From CAZCTO01 sp964501725 (lineage in GTDB: Bacteria > Bacillota > Clostridia > Saccharofermentanales > Saccharofermentanaceae): 45,601 bases of DNA. The notes under the pieces were generated by a model, which worked only from the letters and a program-made list of their open reading frames with translations, had not been told where the DNA came from and ran no database searches. Position numbers and translations under genes: made by a program. Of the stretch, positions 26,024-34,791 are shown one piece after another (the stretch's first letter is position 1; every line of letters starts with the position of its first letter). The stretch spans positions 1-45,601 of the forward strand of contig CAZCTO010000018.1 in assembly GCA_964501725.1 (NCBI GenBank), in the 5' to 3' direction.

Positions 26024-27796
26024 TTGAAGCAAATTCTTTTAGGAAACGAAGCGGTTGCGCGCGGAGCCTTTGAGGCCGGAGTCAAGGTAATTTCTTCGTA
26101 TCCCGGAACACCCAGTACCGAAATCACAGAATCAGCGGCCGCATATGAGCAGATTCATTGCGAGTGGGCAACTAATGAGAAGGTCGGGGCAGAAGTTGCC
26201 ATTGGGGCTTCAATTCGCGGGGCACGCGCGATGACCTGCATGAAGCATGTCGGAGTCAATGTAGCCGCCGATCCGCTTTTTACGGCAAGTTATGTCGGTG
26301 TAAACGGAGGACTGGTTGTGGTTGCCGCGGATGACCCGGGCATGCACAGTTCACAGAACGAACAGGACAGTCGCCATTACGCACGCGCGGCCAAGATTCC
26401 GATGCTTGAACCGTCTGATTCGCGGGAATGCAAAGATTTTGTGATCAAGGCATTTGACCTTTCCGAGAAATATGATACTCCCGTGATGATTCGCCTTCAT
26501 ACGCGTGTTTCGCATTCGCGCTCCATTGTCGAACTTGTTGAGCCGCGTGACATAAGTGTTAAGCCATATGAGAAAAATATCGGGAAATATGTCATGATGC
26601 CCGGCATGGCGATCAAAAGACATGTCGAAGTCGAGAAGAGACAAATCGCCATTGCGTTGGATTCATCCGCTTTCCCCGAGGAAATCGGACTCCATAAGGA
26701 AATCATCCAATCACCGGATCTCGGCATCATCACCTCGGGAGCCGTCTATCAATACGTGCGTGAAGCCTTACCGCAAGCCAGCGTTCTCAAACTCGGAATG
26801 ATATGGCCGCTTCCCGAAAGTCTGATTCGTTCTTTTGCCGCCAAAGTCAAAAGACTTGTGGTAATTGAAGAACTGGATGCTTTTCTCGAAAAAGAAATTA
26901 CCGCGCTCGGGATTCCCTGCGAAGGCAAGTCGCTTTTTTCACTCAACGGAGAATATACGACGGAGATGATCCGGACCGCGTTATCCGGACAGAAGAATCC
27001 GGAAAAGGCTGTGAATACCGAAGAACTTCCCGTTGCTCCCGGCCGTCCGCCCGTCATGTGTGCCGGATGCCCGCACAAAGGTCTGTTCATGGCGCTTTCA
27101 CGCTTGAAAGTTCAAGTGATGGGCGACATCGGCTGCTATACGCTCGGCGCGTTACCGCCGACATCCGCCATGGATGCTTGTGTTTGCATGGGTGCATCCA
27201 TCGGAATGGCTCATGGTTTTGATAAAGCAACCGACGGAGCGGATTCGAACCGTACCGTTGCCGTAATCGGCGATTCGACCTTCCTGCACTCCGGAATTAC
27301 CAACCTGCTCAATGCAGTATATAACCGCAGTAACATCACGGTGATCATTTTGGACAATTCGATTACCGGTATGACCGGACACCAGCAAAACGCATCCACG
27401 GGACTGGACATCCGTTTGTCTCCCGCGCCGGCCGTAAACTTAGAGAAACTCTGCGAAAGCATCGGAGTGACGTCAATCAGAACCCTTGATCCGGTGGATA
27501 CGGCTCTTGCACAAGCAATCATCAAAGAAGAACTTGGGAAAAGCGGAGTTTCGGTTATCATCGCCAGGCGTCCTTGCGCCTTAATTCCGTCCGGTAAAGG
27601 AAACAAGAATGAAATTGCCTGCGTGGACTACGAAAAATGTACCGCGTGCGGACAATGCATTCGAATTATGTGTCCCGCGCTTACGGCAGGTGCGGATAAG
27701 AAGCCGGTTATCGACCCGGAAACCTGCAACTCATGCGGCCTTTGCATCAACGTTTGCAAATTCGGCGCATTAAGCAAAGGAGGCATATCCAAATGA
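26024..27796 (+). CDS. iorA: Indolepyruvate ferredoxin oxidoreductase, alpha subunit
   Basis: Oxidatively decarboxylates aryl 2-oxoacids (from Trp, Phe, Tyr) to aryl-acetyl-CoA using ferredoxin. 590 residues: N-terminal pyrimidine domain beginning LKQILLGNEAVARGAFEAG, PGTPSTEI and EKVGAEVAIGASIRGA (TPP-activating Glu), a central domain, a TPP-binding domain with CPHKGLFMALSRL, GDIGCYTLGALPP and GDSTFLHSG, and a C-terminal 2x[4Fe-4S] ferredoxin domain (CTACGQCIRIMCP and CNSCGLCINVCK). The start is TTG at 26024 with AAGGTGG 9 nt upstream, giving the normal family N-terminus; GTG at 26012 would add four residues and overlap that site. Its stop overlaps iorB by 4 bp. Confidence 0.95.
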   Translation: MKQILLGNEAVARGAFEAGVKVISSYPGTPSTEITESAAAYEQIHCEWATNEKVGAEVAIGASIRGARAMTCMKHVGVNVAADPLFTASYVGVNGGLVVVAADDPGMHSSQNEQDSRHYARAAKIPMLEPSDSRECKDFVIKAFDLSEKYDTPVMIRLHTRVSHSRSIVELVEPRDISVKPYEKNIGKYVMMPGMAIKRHVEVEKRQIAIALDSSAFPEEIGLHKEIIQSPDLGIITSGAVYQYVREALPQASVLKLGMIWPLPESLIRSFAAKVKRLVVIEELDAFLEKEITALGIPCEGKSLFSLNGEYTTEMIRTALSGQKNPEKAVNTEELPVAPGRPPVMCAGCPHKGLFMALSRLKVQVMGDIGCYTLGALPPTSAMDACVCMGASIGMAHGFDKATDGADSNRTVAVIGDSTFLHSGITNLLNAVYNRSNITVIILDNSITGMTGHQQNASTGLDIRLSPAPAVNLEKLCESIGVTSIRTLDPVDTALAQAIIKEELGKSGVSVIIARRPCALIPSGKGNKNEIACVDYEKCTACGQCIRIMCPALTAGADKKPVIDPETCNSCGLCINVCKFGALSKGGISK

Positions 27797-28431
27797 CAAA
27801 CTTACACGAATTAAATATGTCGGATTACCAAAAATCCGGGAAGACTCTTTCCATCGTGCTTGCCGGGGTCGGCGGGCAGGGCACTTTAATCGCGGGTAAA
27901 CTTCTCGGTATTGTCGCGATGAAATTGGGTTTGGATGTAAAAGTTTCCGAAGTGCACGGCATGAGCCAGCGAGGCGGATCTGTTATCACGTATGTTCGAA
28001 TGGGTAAAGAAGTTTTTTCGCCGATCATCGACCCCGGAACGGCCGAATTTTGCCTGGTGTTTGAAAAACTCGAAGCGCTTCGCTGGGCATCTCTTTTAAG
28101 AGACAACGGGACGATGATTATCAGCAGTCAGCAAATTAAACCGCTTCCGGTACTTCTCGGAAAAGAAGAGTATCCTGCAAAGATCAGTGAAAAACTGCAA
28201 AAAGCCGCCGCCGGACACGCGAGAGTCCTCGAAGTGGATGCCGTAACGGCAGCCCTTTCGACCGGAAGCGCGAAGGCGGTCAACATGGTCATGTTGGGTG
28301 CGCTTTCGATTTTTACCGATATACCGCTGAATATCTGGGAAGAATCGATTGAGGAGGCATTTGCTTCCAAGAAAAAACTGATACCGATGAACCAAAAAGC
28401 ATTTCAATTAGGTCGCGACTTGGTCCGATAA
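27793..28431 (+). CDS. iorB: Indolepyruvate ferredoxin oxidoreductase, beta subunit
   Basis: Gamma-domain-like partner of IorA. 212 residues with VLAGVGGQGTLIAGKLLG near 21-38 and SEVHGMSQRGGSVITYVRMG, the family hallmarks. The ATG at 27793 overlaps the iorA stop (ATGA) and has AAAGGAGG 9 nt upstream. The frame is open further upstream but overlaps the IorA ferredoxin domain. It is followed by a short spacer with a TATAAT (28438-28443) before the ACT-domain gene. Confidence 0.93.
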   Translation: MTNLHELNMSDYQKSGKTLSIVLAGVGGQGTLIAGKLLGIVAMKLGLDVKVSEVHGMSQRGGSVITYVRMGKEVFSPIIDPGTAEFCLVFEKLEALRWASLLRDNGTMIISSQQIKPLPVLLGKEEYPAKISEKLQKAAAGHARVLEVDAVTAALSTGSAKAVNMVMLGALSIFTDIPLNIWEESIEEAFASKKKLIPMNQKAFQLGRDLVR

Positions 28432-28505
28432 ATACGGTATAATCAAAATATCGTTATGTTGAATTGATTAATGACGATTTTTTGATATGGGGAGGTATGT
28501 CGATT

Positions 28506-28937
28506 ATGTTAGTCAGACAAATAAATGTATTCCTCGAGAATCAATCCGGACGACTTGCGGAAGTAACTCGAACATTGGGACATAATAATATTGATATTCG
28601 CGCATTGTATATCGCAGATACAGCTGAATACGGAATTTTGCGAATGATTCTCGATAAGCCTGAACAGGCGGTCGATGTTTTAACGAGATCCGGATTCACC
28701 GTAAGCAGTACTCCGGTAATTGCGATAGCGATTGCTGACAAGCCGGGTACGCTTGATCATGCGCTTTCAATTTTGTCACAGGGATCGTTGTCTCTGGAAT
28801 ACCTTTATGCATATGTCGGAAGGACTTCAGAGGACGCTGTTGTAGTGATCCGGGTTCAGGATCCTACGCTTGCGCTTGCGAAGCTAAAGGAAGCCGGAAT
28901 CCGCGTATTGTCCTCCGAGGAGGTCTACGGGGTCTGA
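28506..28937 (+). CDS. Tandem ACT-domain protein
   Basis: 143 residues consisting of two ACT domains (about 2-70 and 72-143), small-molecule sensing folds that usually bind amino acids. MLVRQINVFLENQSGRLAEV starts the first and IAIADKPGTLDHALSIL the second. No catalytic domain is attached. In Clostridia such proteins commonly follow ior genes (recalled), suggesting an aromatic amino acid ligand (inference). The start at 28506 lies 9 nt after GGGGAGG; the ATG at 28497 is directly against it. Its last base overlaps the next ATG (TGATG). Confidence 0.88.
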   Translation: MLVRQINVFLENQSGRLAEVTRTLGHNNIDIRALYIADTAEYGILRMILDKPEQAVDVLTRSGFTVSSTPVIAIAIADKPGTLDHALSILSQGSLSLEYLYAYVGRTSEDAVVVIRVQDPTLALAKLKEAGIRVLSSEEVYGV

Positions 28938-30217
28938 TGAGCAACCCTTATCGAGAATACGGTGTTTCTGATGACGTTGCCCGGGCAGCGTCGCTTGTTA
29001 CCGGGCAAATTGCTGCGGCTATTTCTGAGGTGGAGAGAGTTCGAGGGCTTAATCAGCTGAGAGTACTTCGCGCCTTCCAGAACGCCAGACTTTCAGATGT
29101 TCATTTTGGTTTTCCGACCGGCTATGGCTACGACGATACAGGTCGTGAGAAAATTGAGAAAGCATATGCTGAAGTTTTTGGCGGACAGGCAGCCTATGTT
29201 CGTATCCAGATCAGTTCGGGAACGCAGGCGATTGCTGCTTGTCTTTCCGGGATTCTGCGGCCGGGAGATCATCTGCTATCGGTGACCGGAAAGCCATATG
29301 ATACACTAGCAACGGTAATCGGACCTTCAGCAGGCGCGGGAGCGGCTGTTCCCGGAAATCTTGAAGAGTTTGGAATTAAGTTTTCGTGCGTCGAGCTGCA
29401 AGATGACGGATCTCCCGATTTGCCCTCGATCTCCGAAGCGGTTACGGAAAATACCAAAATGGTATTAATTCAAAAATCAAGAGGATATTCAAAAAGACGA
29501 TCCCTTTTTTCGAGAGAAATCTCGGATATTGTGACTGCAGTTCGTTCCAAAAATCCTCAAACGGTTATTTTGACGGACAACTGCTACGGCGAATTTGTCG
29601 AAGATAAAGAGCCTTGTCATTGTGGGGCGGATCTGTGCGCCGGTTCCCTCATTAAGAATCCGGGCGGTGGTATATGCCCCTCAGGAGGATACATTGTCGG
29701 TAGAGAAGATCTTGTTGAAATGGTTGCCTCAAGGTTGTCTGCCCCCGGTCTGGGATCCCATATCGGCCCGTCTCTTGGGTTTAACAGGACAATAGCCCAG
29801 GGACTTTTCCTTGCACCCCACGTTGTGGCAGAGAGTCTGAAAGGTGCCATATTTGCAGCGGCACTGTTTGAAAAAGCCGGTTTTGAGACTGCCCCGGGGC
29901 CTTTCGAAAAGCGCGGAGACATCGTGCAAACCATTTGGTTTCACGCTCCTGACCAGGTAACTTCATTTTGTGAAGTGATCCAAAAGTGTTCACCGGTCGA
30001 TTCTTTTGTACGACCGGAACCCTGGGATATGCCCGGTTACGACGGGCAGGTAATAATGGCTGCCGGAACTTTTGTCCAAGGTTCCTCTATTGAACTGTCG
30101 GCCGACGGCCCGATGAAACCGCCCTTCATTGCATACATGCAAGGGGGATTGGTTTGTGAGCAAACGATGTTGGCGGCAATGCTGGCAGTCGGACAAATGG
30201 GAGTGCTACCTGAATGA
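28937..30217 (+). CDS. Methionine gamma-lyase-like PLP protein ('aluminium resistance' family, YnbB-like)
   Basis: PLP-dependent fold-type I protein, 426 residues. HFGFPTGYGYDDTGREKIEK near 55-75, ISSGTQAIAACL near 95-106 and SLIKNPGGGICPSGGYIVG near 237-256 are characteristic; Lys240 in the last is the expected Schiff-base lysine. Annotated elsewhere as aluminium resistance protein or methionine gamma-lyase family, but the true reaction is not established. It overlaps the ACT-domain gene by one base and the next gene by four (ATGA), so it is part of one operon with them. Confidence 0.9.
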   Translation: MSNPYREYGVSDDVARAASLVTGQIAAAISEVERVRGLNQLRVLRAFQNARLSDVHFGFPTGYGYDDTGREKIEKAYAEVFGGQAAYVRIQISSGTQAIAACLSGILRPGDHLLSVTGKPYDTLATVIGPSAGAGAAVPGNLEEFGIKFSCVELQDDGSPDLPSISEAVTENTKMVLIQKSRGYSKRRSLFSREISDIVTAVRSKNPQTVILTDNCYGEFVEDKEPCHCGADLCAGSLIKNPGGGICPSGGYIVGREDLVEMVASRLSAPGLGSHIGPSLGFNRTIAQGLFLAPHVVAESLKGAIFAAALFEKAGFETAPGPFEKRGDIVQTIWFHAPDQVTSFCEVIQKCSPVDSFVRPEPWDMPGYDGQVIMAAGTFVQGSSIELSADGPMKPPFIAYMQGGLVCEQTMLAAMLAVGQMGVLPE

Positions 30218-31587
30218 GTAAAAAAGGATATTCAGCTCCGATACAGAAAAATTCGCGCAAAAAACAGCCGGATGCATCGCATAGGGTTGTGTCCAGGGAG
30301 CATATCGGTCATCTTCAAAAAATACGTCGTAAACGTGCCATTGCGGCTTCAATATTTTTAACCGCAGTGGTGCTTTTGCTGCTTGCGGTAACCGCAGCAG
30401 CGATTCTCTATGTTAAGGATTATGTATCCGCCAAGCCTAAGTTTGCGTTTGTTACCACCGGCTCAATCGAGCATTCTGTCGGGACATCGGTGCTTGTTGT
30501 CCGGGATGAAAACGTGTTTATTTCAACGACCGAAGGAGAACTGGTTGCATTGGCGACGGAAGGTAGCCGCGTTGCCAGAACACAGAAAATAGCCATGGTC
30601 ATTCCTGAAGGGATGGAAGAGACGATTATCGACTTGAATAATGTTCAGCAGCAAATTGTTGAAATCGAGCGCGAACTGGTACAGCAGGGTAAAGGCGCCG
30701 GCGCGGTTACCATATATGAGGAGGCTGACGCCGAAGTCCTCCCGATAATCAATATGATTCGATCGGACAGCTTAAGCGGAGATATGTCGAATTTGACTTC
30801 GTATTCATCCTCCATTCAGGTATTAATGGATAATCGGGACATTAAGCTTCAGGAGATTGATTTCCAGGACGACAGACTCAGCTCACTTCGGAGTAACGAA
30901 GCTTACTATGAGCAACAGCTCTCCTCAAATTCAATCACGGTCAAGGCAGCTGTTCCCGGAATTGTATCCTATAAGTTGGATAACCTGGAGACTATCCTCA
31001 CACCGGGAGCCCTTTTAAACTTAGTATCTATTGAGTGTGAGCAATATATCGACAAAGCGCAAAGCATCATCGTCAGCGACTTGACGGTGAGTAAGGATGA
31101 AGCTATTCTGCGAATCAGTCAAAATGAAGTTCAATACTTTGCCTGTGTCATTGAAGGATCCAATACTCAAGAATTTCCCATGGACTCGCTGCACGTGATT
31201 CGCGTGCCTTCAGAAGGGATCGTAATTGAAGATTGTAAAGTAATCCGTTCTTCGCAGAGTGAAAGCGGTGCGTATGTCATTTTCCAGACCGCAAATCAGG
31301 TGGAGCGTCTTCTGGACAGAAGGACGGTGGATGTCGAGATTGTTCAGTCCAAAACAGAAGGGCTGAGAATACCGATTACCGCATTGATTGAGCCGGATTA
31401 TGAAGCAGGAGTCGCTCAGATTTTGATTAATTCCAGCGGATACGCACGATCAAGAACGGTCGCCGTGTTGGATCATGACCGCGAGTATGCCATTATCGGG
31501 TCGGTGGAAGGACTTGAAGGCGTTGATACAAGTTCGATCATTATCACCAATCCAAATACAATATCAGACGGTGAAAAGGTCGAATAA
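30214..31587 (+). CDS. HlyD-like single-span membrane protein of the sepF/yggS neighbourhood
   Basis: 457 residues: a basic cytoplasmic N-terminus (about 1-41), one transmembrane segment at about 42-67, then an external part with a biotinyl-lipoyl-like half (EGELVALATEGSRV near 110), a helical hairpin at about 140-235 (EIERELVQQ...), a second lipoyl-like half (ITVKAAVPGIVSYKLDNLE near 243-262) and a beta domain to the end. This is the plan of HlyD/membrane-fusion proteins, and Firmicutes encode such proteins next to yggS and sepF (recalled). No exporter ATPase or permease is adjacent, so an export role is not shown; a link with division or envelope is inference from position. Starts at ATGA overlap. 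Confidence 0.8.
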   Translation: MSKKGYSAPIQKNSRKKQPDASHRVVSREHIGHLQKIRRKRAIAASIFLTAVVLLLLAVTAAAILYVKDYVSAKPKFAFVTTGSIEHSVGTSVLVVRDENVFISTTEGELVALATEGSRVARTQKIAMVIPEGMEETIIDLNNVQQQIVEIERELVQQGKGAGAVTIYEEADAEVLPIINMIRSDSLSGDMSNLTSYSSSIQVLMDNRDIKLQEIDFQDDRLSSLRSNEAYYEQQLSSNSITVKAAVPGIVSYKLDNLETILTPGALLNLVSIECEQYIDKAQSIIVSDLTVSKDEAILRISQNEVQYFACVIEGSNTQEFPMDSLHVIRVPSEGIVIEDCKVIRSSQSESGAYVIFQTANQVERLLDRRTVDVEIVQSKTEGLRIPITALIEPDYEAGVAQILINSSGYARSRTVAVLDHDREYAIIGSVEGLEGVDTSSIIITNPNTISDGEKVE

Positions 31588-31600
31588 CAGGAGAAGCATT

Positions 31601-32329
31601 TTGGATCAAATTGAATATTCTGATCTAATCCGAAAAATGGGCGAACGTTTAACCGCTTTTCGCGCGAAAGCGGATGAAGAAATGTTGCGCTGTAATCGAA
31701 ATCCGGCAGACTTGACGCTGATCGGCGTTTCGAAGTTTTTCCCTGTCGAATATGCGCGTGCAGCCGTTGAGCTGGGTCTAAAGGACCTTGGAGAAAACAG
31801 AATAGGTGAGTTGGTCGAGAAAAAGGAAATACTGTCTGCTCAAGGCAATGAGGCGAACTGGCATCTGATCGGAACTCTTCAGACCAATAAGGTTAAACTT
31901 GCTGTCGGACAGACAACGTTGATTCACTCCGTGGATTCAACCAGGCTCCTGGAGGAGATATCATCAAGATCTGAGAAAATGAATCTCTGTACATCGGTTT
32001 TACTTCAACTGAATATATCCGGGGAAGACACGAAACATGGTTTCCCGAAAGATGGAATCGAAGAGACCGTGCATTATGCATCCGGTCTTCCGGGCATAAC
32101 TCTTTGCGGAATGATGACAATGGCGCCGATTGTTCAAAGTGAATATACGCCTCGCAAAGTCTTTGAGGAGCTTCGGGAGGTGTTTTTAAAGTCGGCACGT
32201 TTCACCCGGCAGCCCGACAAGTGGAAAGTCCTGTCCATGGGGATGAGCAATGATTATATTGATGCAATTCGATGCGGAGCGACGCATATTCGAATCGGCA
32301 CGCTGATATTTGGCCCGAGAACGCCGTAA
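31601..32329 (+). CDS. yggS: YggS-family pyridoxal-phosphate homeostasis protein
   Basis: PLP-binding, alanine-racemase N-terminal-fold protein of 242 residues without known catalytic activity, involved in PLP and amino-acid homeostasis. LIGVSKFFPVEYARAAVELG carries the PLP lysine (Lys45); DLGENRIGEL, NWHLIGTLQTNKVK, and LSMGMSNDYIDAI with HIRIGTLIFG are the remaining family blocks. The start is TTG at 31601 after AGGAGA; the frame is open 42 codons upstream within the previous gene but without support. A terminator follows at 32345, separating it from sepF. Confidence 0.93.
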   Translation: MDQIEYSDLIRKMGERLTAFRAKADEEMLRCNRNPADLTLIGVSKFFPVEYARAAVELGLKDLGENRIGELVEKKEILSAQGNEANWHLIGTLQTNKVKLAVGQTTLIHSVDSTRLLEEISSRSEKMNLCTSVLLQLNISGEDTKHGFPKDGIEETVHYASGLPGITLCGMMTMAPIVQSEYTPRKVFEELREVFLKSARFTRQPDKWKVLSMGMSNDYIDAIRCGATHIRIGTLIFGPRTP

Positions 32330-32344
32330 TATCAAGCTTTCTGT

Positions 32345-32375
32345 AAAGCGCCTGTTAGAAAAGGCGCTTTTTGTT
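32345..32375 (+). terminator. Intrinsic terminator after yggS
   Basis: Nine-bp stem AAAGCGCCT/AGGCGCTTT (32345-32353 with 32362-32370), 8-nt loop, then TTGTTT. Confidence 0.88.
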
Positions 32376-32415
32376 TCCGCCCAGTTACATGTACTTTACT
32401 TATTACGACAATCTA

Positions 32416-32472
32416 TTGAATCAAAAATCAAAGACTTTTATACTGACTCTATAAATTCTTATCACTTATAAT
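32416..32472 (+). promoter_or_regulatory. Two tandem promoters for sepF
   Basis: P1: TTGAAT (32416-32421), 17-bp spacer, TATACT (32439-32444). P2: CTGACT (32443-32448), 18-bp spacer, TATAAT (32467-32472). The AT-rich leader after P2 is about 55 nt. Confidence 0.6.
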
Positions 32473-32534
32473 CTCTTTTATTGAGAAATGTTTAGAGTCA
32501 ATAGTGAATAAGATGACATTTGGAGGTATTGAAG

Positions 32535-33086
32535 ATGGCAGGTCTATTTAAAAGAATCGTCGACAAATTATCCGGTTATCCTGATGATGCCGAATTGGAT
32601 TATGACAGTGATTATGATTATGATGAAGTTTCTTCGGATCAGTTTGTCGAAGAACCGCAGCCTCAGTCTTATCGTCAGCAGGAACAGTTCCAGACGACGT
32701 TTGCCCGTGAGCCGATGACGCAGTTTGCATCACAGACACGATCCACAAGCGCACCGAAGGTTGTTTCGCTGAAGGCCGCAACTTCCGGAGAACAGCAGCT
32801 GGTTATTTTGCAGCCGAACAATATCCAGTCGGCGCAGCGTGTTTGCGATCATCTCAGAGCCGGTCATACTGTCATCTGCAACATTGAGAACGTTGATGCC
32901 AAGATCGCACAGCGCGTGATTGACTTTATTTCGGGTTCAACGTATGCTATGGACGGTAACGTGAAGCCGATCGACGCCAGAGCCCACAGCTTTGTAGCGG
33001 TTCCGAAGAGTGTCAGCCTGATTGACAAGGATATGGCTCCTCAGGAAACTGTAGAGTATCCGGAACAGTACAGAATGGCTCGCTGA
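32535..33086 (+). CDS. sepF: Cell division protein SepF
   Basis: FtsZ-associated protein that aligns and anchors the division ring at the membrane. 183 residues: a basic amphipathic N-terminus (MAGLFKRIVDKLSG) that would bind membrane, an acidic and Gln-rich linker at about 19-75, and the SepF core at about 78-165 (VVSLKAATSGEQQLVILQP, then HLRAGHTVICNIENVD and FISGSTYAMDG). The ATG at 32535 follows GGAGG by 8 nt; an upstream in-frame start lacks this. It has its own tandem promoters. Confidence 0.95.
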   Translation: MAGLFKRIVDKLSGYPDDAELDYDSDYDYDEVSSDQFVEEPQPQSYRQQEQFQTTFAREPMTQFASQTRSTSAPKVVSLKAATSGEQQLVILQPNNIQSAQRVCDHLRAGHTVICNIENVDAKIAQRVIDFISGSTYAMDGNVKPIDARAHSFVAVPKSVSLIDKDMAPQETVEYPEQYRMAR

Positions 33087-33133
33087 AGATAGCGGATCTG
33101 CAAACGTAATTTGCGCCACAGGGAGCTTCTGTA

Positions 33134-33949
33134 ATGGGTATTGTAATCGGTCTTGACGTTGGTGGAAGTACCACTAAAATAGTCGGGATGCTTGAAGGCA
33201 ATATTGTCGGGCAGGAGATCGTGAAGGCAACCGATCCGGTTACATCCGCATTTGGCGCATTAGGCAAGTTCATCGATGTCAATCATCTTCAAATCTCGGA
33301 TATATCTAGATTAATGATCACCGGTGTAGGATCTTCGTTTCCCACCGGTGATCTTCTTGGTATTAAGACTTGTCGTGTTCAGGAATTTCTTGCAACCGGA
33401 TTGGGCGGCCTGTATTTGTCAGGCCTGGATCACGCGGTTGTCGTAAGCCTCGGAACCGGAACCGCTTTTGTCGATGCCCAAAAAGATCGGGTGAAGCACA
33501 TCATTGGATCCGGGGTCGGCGGAGGCACTGTTCTCGGACTATCCAATACCATGCTGAATGTTCGCGATTTTGACCATTTAACCGAACTTGCGTCGGGTGG
33601 TTCACTCCAAAAAGTTGATTTATCCATTGCTGATATTTCGAAAATTGAAATTCCCGGGTTGCCTATGAGTACTACGGCATCAAACTTTGGAAAGATGGAA
33701 GATGACGTGGCTCGCGAAGATCTTGCGCTTGGAATCTTTAATCTTGTATTTCAATCGATAGGTACCATGGCAGTTCTTGCCGCCCGTACTGTCGGACTGA
33801 GCGATGTTGTATTTACCGGTCAGGTGACGCACGTCAGCCAATGTGTAGATTTGCTGAAAGTATTCTCGCAACTCTATCAGGTAAATTTCATCATTCCTCA
33901 GCTGTCTGAATATGCAACTGCAATTGGTGCTGCCAAATATACGGAGTAG
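33134..33949 (+). CDS. coaW: Type II pantothenate kinase
   Basis: Phosphorylates pantothenate, first step of coenzyme A synthesis; ASKHA fold. 271 residues starting MGIVIGLDVGGSTTKIVGM with the phosphate-binding DVGGSTTK at 8-15, then ITGVGSSF, VVSLGTGTAFVD, IGSGVGGGTVLGLSNTML-type region and VVFTGQVTH. These match the eukaryotic/staphylococcal type II enzymes, not CoaA or CoaX. A GGGAG precedes the ATG. The next gene starts 2 bp after its stop. Confidence 0.9.
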   Translation: MGIVIGLDVGGSTTKIVGMLEGNIVGQEIVKATDPVTSAFGALGKFIDVNHLQISDISRLMITGVGSSFPTGDLLGIKTCRVQEFLATGLGGLYLSGLDHAVVVSLGTGTAFVDAQKDRVKHIIGSGVGGGTVLGLSNTMLNVRDFDHLTELASGGSLQKVDLSIADISKIEIPGLPMSTTASNFGKMEDDVAREDLALGIFNLVFQSIGTMAVLAARTVGLSDVVFTGQVTHVSQCVDLLKVFSQLYQVNFIIPQLSEYATAIGAAKYTE

Positions 33950-33951
33950 AA

Positions 33952-34752
33952 ATGACAAAAACCATACGTGCCTTTGAACTTGACGCCCTCCGGGGATTAT
34001 CAATTGTGATGATGCTGTGCCATCATTTTATTTTTGATGTTCGATATATCCTGAATATAGATACTTTTGCTTTTCAGGATTCAAAACTTTTCAACTATGT
34101 TGCACAACCCCTGTTTTTGAGCATTTTCTTGTGTGTATCGGGAATATGTTGTCAGTTTTCCAGAAATAATTTGAAACGTGCCGTCCGTTTGGGGCTAGCT
34201 GCGATAACGCTATCGGCGATGATGGGCGTTTTCTCGATTGTATTTGAAGAAGGCCTATTTGTATTTTTCAATATTCTTCATTTGCTGACAGTCGGTACAT
34301 TTATTTATTGGTTTATTGAACGTCTTGAAGCCCAAAAAGCAAAAAAAGAATCCATTCAGCCGGACCAAATCATTATTATCCAATCCCGCAATAATGTGTT
34401 TTTCCTGATTGTCGGCATGGTTTTTTTACTTGGATTGCAAATTGTTCCGGAGATCAGCGGGAATGTGGATACATATCTGTTACTTCCGCTGGGCATCCTG
34501 CCGAAAGACTACCTGCCGATGGGCGATTATCTTCCGATGATTCCATGGCTGGGTGTATTTTTGATGGGCATAGTAATTGGTCGGGTAAGATATCATGAGA
34601 AAAAATCAGCTTTTCCGGGCGTGCCGCCGACCTTTCTGAAACTGACCCGTCCATTCGAGTGGGTGGGAAGAAATTCCCTCGTAGTATATCTTCTGCATCA
34701 ACCCGTCATGCTTGCAATATTGTTTGGCGGGCGTTATTTTGGATGGTGGTAG
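33952..34752 (+). CDS. DUF1624/heparan-alpha-glucosaminide acetyltransferase-like membrane protein
   Basis: 266 residues, about seven hydrophobic segments. The opening RAFELDALRGLSIVMMLCHH (6-25) is the signature of the DUF1624/YeiB-type membrane acyltransferase superfamily, and RNSLVVYLLHQPVML near the C-terminus is its closing block. Family members transfer acyl groups across the membrane to sugars or other acceptors; the acceptor here is unknown. A GGAG for its ATG lies in the end of coaW, two bp separate the genes, so expression is coupled. Confidence 0.85.
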   Translation: MTKTIRAFELDALRGLSIVMMLCHHFIFDVRYILNIDTFAFQDSKLFNYVAQPLFLSIFLCVSGICCQFSRNNLKRAVRLGLAAITLSAMMGVFSIVFEEGLFVFFNILHLLTVGTFIYWFIERLEAQKAKKESIQPDQIIIIQSRNNVFFLIVGMVFLLGLQIVPEISGNVDTYLLLPLGILPKDYLPMGDYLPMIPWLGVFLMGIVIGRVRYHEKKSAFPGVPPTFLKLTRPFEWVGRNSLVVYLLHQPVMLAILFGGRYFGWW

Positions 34753-34791
34753 GTAAAGAACGTCGGATTACTTATAGGTGAGGGACTATTC

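Noticed and set aside
31475..31600. N-terminal extension of yggS
   Set aside because: It lies in the preceding gene; TTG at 31601 has a good ribosome site and the family N-terminus.
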